Source: Candidatus Coatesiibacteriota bacterium (GTDB taxonomy: Bacteria > B130-G9). From it: a stretch of 5,414 nt of DNA. The position numbers were made by a program, and so were the translations under genes. The notes under the pieces are model-generated. The model did not search any database, was not told where the DNA came from, and was given only the letters and a program-made list of their open reading frames with translations. Below, one piece after another: positions 1 to 5,073 of the stretch. Numbering within the stretch: the first letter of the stretch is position 1; each line of letters opens with the position of its first letter. The stretch is taken from NCBI GenBank assembly GCA_016929465.1, contig JAFGIT010000019.1, positions 1 through 5,414 on the forward strand, given 5' to 3'.

Positions 1-1
1 A

Positions 2-106
2 ATGTTCCATAGGAAGAGAGTAGAGGACTTCATGTCCTCTCAATCTGAGCCCCTCGCCCAGGGAAAAGGCTCGCTGCCCGCCTCCCGCGGAGGGATATGG
101 AAGTGA
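2..106 (+). CDS. Possible C-terminal tail of an upstream gene (partial, unrecognised)
   Basis: One forward frame is open from base 2 to a TGA at 104-106, giving up to 34 residues (ATG at 2, second ATG at 32). It may continue beyond the left edge of the window. About 70% of third codon positions are G or C, which fits coding use. The peptide is polar and basic (it contains RKRVEDF and ends GGIWK) and resembles no family I recognise. ATG 32 has GAGGA a few bases upstream, but that site lies in the 5' arm of a stem-loop, so a 24-residue leader peptide is an alternative. The same bases form three stem-loops, which argues equally for structured RNA or non-coding DNA. Confidence is low. Confidence 0.22.
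   Translation: MFHRKRVEDFMSSQSEPLAQGKGSLPASRGGIWK
22..93 (+). other. Cluster of three consecutive stem-loops
   Basis: Three inverted repeats follow each other in 72 bases. The first is a perfect 7-bp stem, AGAGGAC (22-28) with GTCCTCT (34-40), around a 5-nt loop. The second pairs GAGCC (47-51) with GGCTC (68-72) and, inside it, CCT (52-54) with AGG (60-62), leaving GAAAA unpaired on the 3' side. The third pairs CCTCC (81-85) with GGAGG (89-93) around a 3-nt loop. None is followed by a T-run, so they are not classic intrinsic terminators. They may be the 3' end of an upstream transcript, part of a structured RNA, or chance in GC-rich sequence. I recognise no RNA family. Confidence 0.3.
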
Positions 107-351
107 CGGTATCAGCTCAGTAGTTATTATCAGAATCTTCGACAATGCCCCAAATGCCTCCTTTTAGTTAGGCCTATCTAGACAAGTATGTGGAATACTG
201 CCTGTATGTCAACAAAATATTGGGGCTGCGAGGGTGAATCAGGGGCAATTTAGATGGGAATTACTGGCCGGATATCGAACGGTTGAACGCCATCCAGGCT
301 GTTGGTATATTCGCCCCGGTTGAAATGCCGCAAATGATTTGAGCCGGTTCA
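107..351. other. Non-coding region upstream of the membrane protein gene
   Basis: About 245 bases, more AT-rich than the flanking genes, without a convincing gene on either strand; the frames with starts are shorter than about 30 codons. It holds an 8-bp palindrome TAGGCCTA (169-176), a short inverted repeat AGTAT/ATACT with a 5-nt loop (185-199), and the promoter candidate and CGGTTSAA repeats described separately. I see no tRNA, IS end or riboswitch that I can name. Confidence 0.5.
283..311 (+). promoter_or_regulatory. Candidate sigma70-type promoter for the 352-2445 gene
   Basis: The -35 element TTGAAC (283-288, 4 of 6 consensus bases) and the -10 element TATATT (306-311, 5 of 6) are separated by exactly 17 bases, the optimal spacing. 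Transcription would start near 318. That gives a leader of about 34 bases to ATG 352 or about 58 bases to GTG 376. It is the best promoter match I see in the upstream region. It was found by eye, and such matches also occur by chance. Confidence 0.4.
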
Positions 352-2445
352 ATGTCGATTAAGGAGATTATCCGAGTGCTTCTGAATGACGCCACCAAAA
401 ATGAGACCACGAGGTTCGGCCTGGCTTTGAGCCTTCTGGCTATTCTTGCAGCCGGATTCATCTTTCCAGCGCTCGGCTGTCACTCTATCTCCGCCGACTT
501 CTCTTCTCCATCTCAAAGCGATTCGAAAGTAATCGACGTCGCAAAGGGCACGCTCAGGGGTGTTTCTGATGGCGTCCTTGTCATCGAGCCGGATGCAGAA
601 AGTGCCGTCATCGAATTCTCGTGGAGACCGGGTGAATTCTCGGCGGAATGGCGGCCGATTATCGACCTCGGGGTGTCATTTTCCGACATCGAGAAACATG
701 AGGTGCTCATCCTTTGGCGTGGCCAGGGGCAACAATTCGCGCCCGAAAGGAGTGTTGGCGGCACCTTCAACTTGAAGTACGCCGCCGGCCTCTATATCAG
801 ACAGCAGCTGACGATGAATCTCGCCGGCAATCCCAATTGGCAAGGAAAGATTGCTGAGATCAAGGTAGTTCTGCCGGCACTCTCCAAACCAGTCGGTATC
901 GACTTCATCCGTTTCACCGATTCTCAACTGCTTTCGTTGCTCATGCCGCACAGGAAGTGGCTTGGATTGGATAAACGAGTTTTCCTGGGCTATCTGCCGG
1001 CTCTCTTGGTCCTGATACTTGGGGCATTCAATGTGGCATCTGCACTACGAAGACGGGATGGCAGAGAGGCAGGCTGGCCTCCGGCCGGGCGAAGTGCAGA
1101 CATATCCCGTAAGGTGCTGTTTGGGGGGCTTTGTCTCGTCTTCATCCTCAACGCGGTCTTCCCGTTCGACTTCTTCCCCTACCTGAAGTTCTTGCTGGGT
1201 GGCGTCCACATTCTGCTTCCTGAGACTCTACTGGCTCTTCTAATAATCCTTCTGGCGACGCTTCAGGGTCCTAAAACCTTCAGATTCACGCCGCTCGAGT
1301 GGTCGTTCATCGCTTACCTTGGAGCTGCGCTTCTCTCTCTTACAAATGCGCGGGCGATGGACCACGCCTTGCTCAGGATCGTATATTATCTCCTCCCCCC
1401 ACTCCTATTCATGGTTCTCGGGAGAGGTATCCTCAGGGAGGAGAACAGGCTAACCGTCTCCAGGCGATTCACGATCGCGGTTACTATCGCCGCCTTCTGG
1501 GTGGCCTTCCATGGGATGATGGAGGGCTTCTTCGATCACAACTACCTCTTCGATACTCTATACAGGGCATTTGCCCCTATATATGTCGAATACACCTTCG
1601 GCACCCCGATTGCTTCGTCATTCACCGACCCAAGCGTTCTTGGATCATTTATTGTCATGTGCATTCCTCTCGCCTTGTTCTTCGCCAGATATGAGAAGCA
1701 GAATAGGATGCTGCGTCTTTTCGGAATTGTCTCCCTGGTCGTGCTTGGCTTCAGTTTTGCCTACTCCTGTTCGTACGGGAGTCTGGTCGCGCTGGTGGTT
1801 GCGCTCGCCCTATATTTCTTGCGCAGACAGAAGCGGCTTATCATCGGGCTCTGCATTGCTGGCGCCGTGGCGGGAATCGTGGCGGCGATAGTCGTGACGC
1901 CGCAATACAAGCAGTACCTCGCTGACGTGGAGGAGGTCGATCGACTCGTTCGTGAAGGTAATCTCAATCAGGACGAGATAGTCGAACTCGCGGGGTCGAA
2001 GCTGGACCATACCCTTCTCTATTCAGTGAACCAGCGGGTTGACGGCGCTATCAGCGCCCTCAGGATGCTCCGTGACCATCCGCTCTGCGGGATCGGGATC
2101 GGGAATTTCGAGCCATATTTCGACGATTACTACCAGAAGAATCCGGAGGCGCTTCGTATATATAAGGTCCCCGACAACATCCTCTTCATGATCCTCGCTG
2201 AGACAGGGATACTGGGCCTTTTGACCTTCCTCATCTTCGTCGCCCTTGTCGTGAAGGCCTGCCTGAAGGTGCTCAAGGCGACAAGCAACGACCCTTACTG
2301 GAACAATTACGCTTGGGCAGTCTGCATCGCGATATTCGGCTTCGGCGTTAATTGCCTCGCTTATGATGGGATGTTCTGGTTCTCGCCGAGTTTTGCTTTC
2401 TGGGCGGTGCTCGGGATGTTCTTGCCGCTTGCGAAGAGGGATTGA
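352..2445 (+). CDS. O-antigen ligase/Wzy-like polytopic membrane protein with an N-terminal extracytoplasmic beta-rich domain
   Basis: A 697-residue integral membrane protein of the O-antigen ligase/polymerase (Wzy_C) superfamily, whose members transfer or polymerise lipid-linked glycans on the outer face of the cytoplasmic membrane. Helix 1 is at about 23-43. A polar, probably beta-sandwich region follows (about 44-207), then roughly 11-12 further helices from about 210 to 694. Family marks are SSFTDPSVLGSF (422-433), the SYGSLVALV helix (474-483), the large outer loop (about 518-607) with RMLRDHPLCGIGIGNF (571-586), and DNILFMILAETGILGLL (608-624). Typical family members are about 400-450 residues; the excess is the N-terminal domain. 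In the loop motif the usual His-Asn of WaaL-type ligases reads Asp-Asn (608-609), so a polymerase or another subfamily role is as likely as a ligase. GTG 376 is the better-supported start. No glycosyltransferase gene lies in the window. The superfamily is secure; the substrate is unknown. Confidence 0.9.
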   Translation: MSIKEIIRVLLNDATKNETTRFGLALSLLAILAAGFIFPALGCHSISADFSSPSQSDSKVIDVAKGTLRGVSDGVLVIEPDAESAVIEFSWRPGEFSAEWRPIIDLGVSFSDIEKHEVLILWRGQGQQFAPERSVGGTFNLKYAAGLYIRQQLTMNLAGNPNWQGKIAEIKVVLPALSKPVGIDFIRFTDSQLLSLLMPHRKWLGLDKRVFLGYLPALLVLILGAFNVASALRRRDGREAGWPPAGRSADISRKVLFGGLCLVFILNAVFPFDFFPYLKFLLGGVHILLPETLLALLIILLATLQGPKTFRFTPLEWSFIAYLGAALLSLTNARAMDHALLRIVYYLLPPLLFMVLGRGILREENRLTVSRRFTIAVTIAAFWVAFHGMMEGFFDHNYLFDTLYRAFAPIYVEYTFGTPIASSFTDPSVLGSFIVMCIPLALFFARYEKQNRMLRLFGIVSLVVLGFSFAYSCSYGSLVALVVALALYFLRRQKRLIIGLCIAGAVAGIVAAIVVTPQYKQYLADVEEVDRLVREGNLNQDEIVELAGSKLDHTLLYSVNQRVDGAISALRMLRDHPLCGIGIGNFEPYFDDYYQKNPEALRIYKVPDNILFMILAETGILGLLTFLIFVALVVKACLKVLKATSNDPYWNNYAWAVCIAIFGFGVNCLAYDGMFWFSPSFAFWAVLGMFLPLAKRD
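361..366 (+). promoter_or_regulatory. Strong ribosome binding site inside the annotated 5' end, pointing to GTG 376
   Basis: AAGGAG lies 9 bases before an in-frame GTG at 376-378. The upstream ATG at 352 is preceded by a sequence with no good Shine-Dalgarno match, and a TGA at 340-342 closes the frame above it. Translation therefore probably starts at GTG 376, which would shorten the protein by 8 residues to 689 and remove a polar N-terminal stub before the first membrane helix. Confidence 0.5.
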
Positions 2446-2456
2446 GCGGTTAAGGC

Positions 2457-2477
2457 AAAGCCCTCGAGAGGTGCTTT
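2457..2477. terminator. Stem-loop at the convergent junction, possible bidirectional terminator
   Basis: AAAGC-CCT (2457-2464) pairs with AGG-(T)-GCTTT (2469-2477): eight base pairs with one bulged T and a CGAG loop. It lies 12 bases after the stop of the + strand membrane protein gene and 70 bases past the stop of the - strand ATPase gene. The outer A/T pairs give a short T-stretch on leaving the hairpin in either direction. The trailing U-tracts are weak (GCTTTCTGTCTTG on +, GGCTTTGCCTTAA on -), so efficiency is uncertain. Confidence 0.42.
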
Positions 2478-2486
2478 CTGTCTTGA

Positions 2487-2522
2487 ATGGACATCATGGA
2501 CTGGATGGACTGAATGGACGTT
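2487..2522. repeat. Four-unit 9-bp tandem repeat, ATGGACNNN
   Basis: Four consecutive units, ATGGACATC, ATGGACTGG, ATGGACTGA and ATGGACGTT, start at 2487, 2496, 2505 and 2514 with an exact 9-base period. The ATGGAC core is invariant and the other three bases vary. The array lies between two convergent genes and does not belong to either. The + strand reading frame ATG-GAC-NNN hits a TGA in the third unit, so it is not a gene. The period is too short and spacerless for CRISPR. Confidence 0.8.
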
Positions 2523-2546
2523 TGAGCCGACTATCCAGCTTGGATC

Positions 2547-4292
2547 TCAGTCATCCTCAGTTAATGGCCGGGCCTTCCTGGCTACTTCGACGATTGCGTC
2601 CAGGTTTTCTTTGATCTCATCTGATATCTTCTCGACAGGGACGAATTGGACGAGTTCGTGAAATGACCGCTTGGGCATATCATTGTATAGCCCGAGCTTC
2701 TCAAAGAAATTCTCGAAAAGTGGTGTCAGGAATTCGTCGCTGACCTTCATCTGACCATCCCACGGAGAACCCCTCTTCAGCGTCTTCATAGCATCAACAA
2801 GTGCGTCGATCTCGCCCTGCATGGCTTCCCTCAATTTCTGGACTTCTGTAGCCGCAAACAACTCGCCCAAGGCTTCTCGTCTCGCGATGCTCTCCGCGTA
2901 TCCTAGCAATGTCTCAGGATAGCATAGATAGCTCTCGATCTCCCTGAGGCTCCACATTAGCCATTTGAGATCACCATCATCGGATGGATTCTTGTCATGT
3001 CTGTCGAAGAGAGCTACCGCGCACAGATCGGGAAATGCATCCTTTAGCGGGGAAAAATGTCGGTAAACGCCAGCGGTTATGTCGGTTGTGTAATGGACGA
3101 AAGGTCGCTCGAGAACAGCGAGGACTTCCTTGTGATCCAGACGCCTAGCGAAAGCCCGCAGAATGTCGAGGTCCGTCTCGCCCTCCAAATATAGAGCCCA
3201 GCCGTTTTGCTCCGCGAGGTAGTATTGCTCGTAGCCAATTTCCCTGAGTGATTTGAGCGTCTCATCTCTGCGCTCAAGCAGCATTCGGTGAGGCCGGCCG
3301 ACGAAGGCCACGACCATGTCCTTTCCGGCAGCCTCGTTAAGAATGATCTCAGAGTGGCTTGCCACGATGATCTGATTGCCGTTCTCTTGCGCAGCATCAG
3401 CAAGAATCTGGTAAGTCTGTCTCTGCCGGAGCATCTCGAGATGAGCGTCGGGCTCGTCGAGCAGAAGCACTGATCCCGGATTGGCGAAGACATAAGCGAG
3501 AAGAAGCAACGTCTGCTGCAATCCCCTGCCGGATGATGACAGGTCCAGCTGTGTACCGCGTTCCCTATATGTCATCTTGACCTCACCTCTCTCTGAAATG
3601 TACTCCGGTGGATCAAGCTGACAGCCGAAGAGCCGGTCCATCTGCGCTAGCAGCCTTTCCCAATGCTCCTTCTTATCCGCATAGACCTTATAGCATAGGT
3701 TTCGCAGCACTTCGGCTGTTCTACCCTCTCCAATGCGGACATTGATAGCCCCTTCGTCGATTCTCGTCTCATTTGCCGCAAGGCCGGACATTGGGGGAAG
3801 AAAGGCGAATTTAATGCCCTGCAATCCATCTGGGACAGGCATCCTTCCCGAATCACCTTCGTCGGGCAGTCGCAATGGCCGGCAGTAGAACGATTCCTCG
3901 TTGGCGTAGTCGAACTCAAGCCCGCACAGCCACGTCTCGGCCCCCGAGAATCCCTCCACGACGATGTCGATCAGGACATTGCTGGTTCTTTGACCTTCAT
4001 CAGACCTTTGCACATTCCTCACGTGAAGGCCCCGCCAAAGCAACTTTGCAGTCGATACAGGCAAAGCGATCAAATCCTGTCTGTTGATCGTAATTCCTGG
4101 TCTTTTCTCCGGGGTCTTCTGCCCCTTCCTTTTCTCGATCCATCTTCTTAGACCTAATCCCCAGAGCGCAAGCGCTTGAAGAGCTGCGGTCTTGCCGGAA
4201 TTATTGGGCCCGATAAATACGACTGGATTGCCGAGCTCTATCTCGACGTTATCGAACCTCTTGAAGTTTCTGATGATGAGCTTAGTTAGCAC
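2547..4292 (-). CDS. OLD-like AAA/ABC-type ATPase fused to a TOPRIM-like nuclease domain
   Basis: A 581-residue soluble protein with an SMC/RecF-like N-terminal ATPase: MLTKLIIRNFKRF opening, Walker A GPNNSGKT (28-35), signature LSSSGRG (251-257), Walker B VLLLDEPDAHL (275-285), and switch His in ASHS (311-314). The C-terminal part looks like an OLD-family TOPRIM: acidic YLEGETD (368-374), ALFDRHDKN (427-435), then REIESYLCYP (450-459), the conserved helix seen in OLD/DUF4435-type domains. The second acidic motif is DxxD (430, 433), not DxD. Characterised relatives (P2 OLD, Gabija GajA, PARIS AriA/AriB) are ATP-regulated nucleases in phage defence, so a similar role is inferred. The start is GTG at 4292: GAGGTG lies 7 bases upstream and an in-frame TAA at 4317-4319 rules out a longer version. 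No helicase neighbour is visible, and the upstream gene is 102 bases away. The ATPase part is certain, the TOPRIM assignment likely, and the biological role unproven. Confidence 0.9.
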   Translation of the reverse strand: MLTKLIIRNFKRFDNVEIELGNPVVFIGPNNSGKTAALQALALWGLGLRRWIEKRKGQKTPEKRPGITINRQDLIALPVSTAKLLWRGLHVRNVQRSDEGQRTSNVLIDIVVEGFSGAETWLCGLEFDYANEESFYCRPLRLPDEGDSGRMPVPDGLQGIKFAFLPPMSGLAANETRIDEGAINVRIGEGRTAEVLRNLCYKVYADKKEHWERLLAQMDRLFGCQLDPPEYISERGEVKMTYRERGTQLDLSSSGRGLQQTLLLLAYVFANPGSVLLLDEPDAHLEMLRQRQTYQILADAAQENGNQIIVASHSEIILNEAAGKDMVVAFVGRPHRMLLERRDETLKSLREIGYEQYYLAEQNGWALYLEGETDLDILRAFARRLDHKEVLAVLERPFVHYTTDITAGVYRHFSPLKDAFPDLCAVALFDRHDKNPSDDGDLKWLMWSLREIESYLCYPETLLGYAESIARREALGELFAATEVQKLREAMQGEIDALVDAMKTLKRGSPWDGQMKVSDEFLTPLFENFFEKLGLYNDMPKRSFHELVQFVPVEKISDEIKENLDAIVEVARKARPLTEDD

Positions 4293-4299
4293 AATAGAG

Positions 4300-4305
4300 C
4301 ACCTC
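4300..4305 (-). promoter_or_regulatory. Ribosome binding site deciding the GTG start of the ATPase gene
   Basis: On the - strand GAGGTG ends 7 bases before the GTG at 4292-4290. No ATG or other usable start lies in frame before the TAA at 4317-4319, so this site fixes the start codon. A nearby ATG at 4317-4315 is in a different frame. Confidence 0.65.
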
Positions 4306-4338
4306 GCCCAAGGCCATTAGAACATCTGTGTGATTATG

Positions 4339-4375
4339 ATGATTGGGATCATACTTCAAATGACAAATGCTGCAA
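4339..4375 (-). promoter_or_regulatory. Weak promoter candidate with a short inverted repeat, upstream of the ATPase gene
   Basis: Read on the - strand, TTGCAG (4375-4370) and TATGAT (4353-4348) are 16 bases apart. The -10 element is a 5 of 6 match, but the -35 is only 3 of 6. The -10 overlaps an inverted repeat, ATGAT-TGGG-ATCAT (4339-4352), which could be a small operator. The leader would be about 50 bases. If real, it would let the ATPase be expressed apart from the upstream membrane protein gene. Confidence 0.25.
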
Positions 4376-4387
4376 CCGACGGCTTGC
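4372..4387 (-). terminator. Small hairpin just after the membrane protein gene, possible weak terminator or attenuator
   Basis: GCAACC (4372-4377) pairs with GG-(C)-TTGC (4381-4387) around a 3-nt loop: six base pairs with one bulge, beginning 7 bases beyond the stop of the membrane protein gene. In the - direction it is followed by a moderately T-rich stretch without a real T-run. It overlaps the -35 of the promoter candidate. The evidence is thin. Confidence 0.2.
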
Positions 4388-4394
4388 TCAGATT

Positions 4395-5024
4395 TCAAAG
4401 CCCAATCTTCCCTATGCCGGGGACTATTTCTCGGGCGCGGTCCAGGCTGATCTCGGAGAATATGATCTTGCAGCTGGTTTCGTTGTCGAGGACATCCTGT
4501 ATCCTGAATTTCCCCTCGACGCTACGGTCCTTCCCCAAAGACGGGTCCCAGCCGTCGCTCCCATAGACATCGGCGACGTAATATGCGATCCCGGATATGC
4601 TCATCCCGGATTCTATGAGCGTATTGCCATCAAACCTCTCTGTGCGCTCACCTAAGACCGGGAAGTAACGAAGCTCTTCGACCTCATCCGAGAACCTGGA
4701 CCGTGGCTCAGGAATGCTCGTTGGCTTCAGTTTCAGTTTCACTCCGCCTTTGGTCTTGATCTTCAGCCCCCACTTGTCCAGCCCGACATTTCTCAATCCC
4801 CGGTTGGTAATCCGCACATAAGCGAGAAAGCCGTACCGACGGGTTGGCTGCCCATTCATCTCTCCGCCCGGAAGCGAGAACCACCACTGAAACCGTTTCG
4901 GCTCAACGGCTCTAACTTGCAGATTCGGTCGGTCGCGCCTCAAGCGCCAGAAGAGGATCGAACCATTGATTATCGCAAGAATAAGCGCTGAGAGGTGGGC
5001 GTAGTCTTTGATGACGATGGTCAT
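4395..5024 (-). CDS. Single-span membrane protein with a beta-rich domain, function unknown
   Basis: A 209-residue protein I cannot assign to a named family. One hydrophobic helix at about 9-28 (LSALILAIINGSILFW) is followed at once by RLRRDR, so by the positive-inside rule the N-terminus faces out and the rest of the protein faces the cytoplasm. Residues about 34-195 look like a beta-sandwich: YVRITNRGLRNVGLDKWGLKI (69-89) matches the 'V-x-I-T-N-x-G-x-R-x-V' strand pattern seen in many uncharacterised membrane-anchored proteins, and alternating strands follow. No catalytic motif is visible. ATG 5024 is supported by GGAG 7 bases upstream. It lies 49 bases after the oxidoreductase gene and 102 bases before the ATPase gene, all on one strand, so co-transcription is possible. 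A role as anchor or sensor for the ATPase is only a hypothesis. Confidence 0.75.
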   Translation of the reverse strand: MTIVIKDYAHLSALILAIINGSILFWRLRRDRPNLQVRAVEPKRFQWWFSLPGGEMNGQPTRRYGFLAYVRITNRGLRNVGLDKWGLKIKTKGGVKLKLKPTSIPEPRSRFSDEVEELRYFPVLGERTERFDGNTLIESGMSISGIAYYVADVYGSDGWDPSLGKDRSVEGKFRIQDVLDNETSCKIIFSEISLDRAREIVPGIGKIGL

Positions 5025-5031
5025 AACTCAT

Positions 5032-5035
5032 CTCC
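5032..5035 (-). promoter_or_regulatory. Ribosome binding site of the small membrane protein gene
   Basis: GGAG on the - strand (5035-5032), 7 bases before ATG 5024, supports that start codon. The 49-base gap to the oxidoreductase stop contains no clear promoter and only a weak stem (GAGA/TCTC with a bulge) without a T-run, so read-through from the oxidoreductase gene is plausible. Confidence 0.55.
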
Positions 5036-5073
5036 GCACATGTCAGGAGAGCTTAGCATCTCAGGCCCGCCCG

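Noticed and set aside
185-212. Minus-strand promoter-like pair TTGACA (212-207) and CATACT (190-185), 16 bases apart
   Set aside because: The -35 is perfect, but there is no - strand gene to its left within the window, so it has no visible target.
24-323. A forward frame open for about 100 codons across the upstream region
   Set aside because: It has no ATG or TTG and only a late GTG at 234, its translation resembles nothing, and it overlaps the promoter candidate. A chance open frame is more likely.
1299-1694. 131-codon open frame on the + strand inside the membrane protein gene
   Set aside because: It is another frame of a clearly conserved gene; its translation is Arg/Pro/Ser-rich with no family features.
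2487-2522. CRISPR array or coding repeat
   Set aside because: The units are 9 bases without spacers, and the in-phase frame contains a stop codon.
3077-3493. 138-codon open frame on the - strand inside the ATPase gene
   Set aside because: It overlaps the Walker B to TOPRIM part of the real protein in another frame, and its translation has no motif.
2547-4292. Gabija GajA assignment
   Set aside because: No UvrD-like GajB gene lies beside it: the neighbours are a convergent polysaccharide gene and a small membrane protein.
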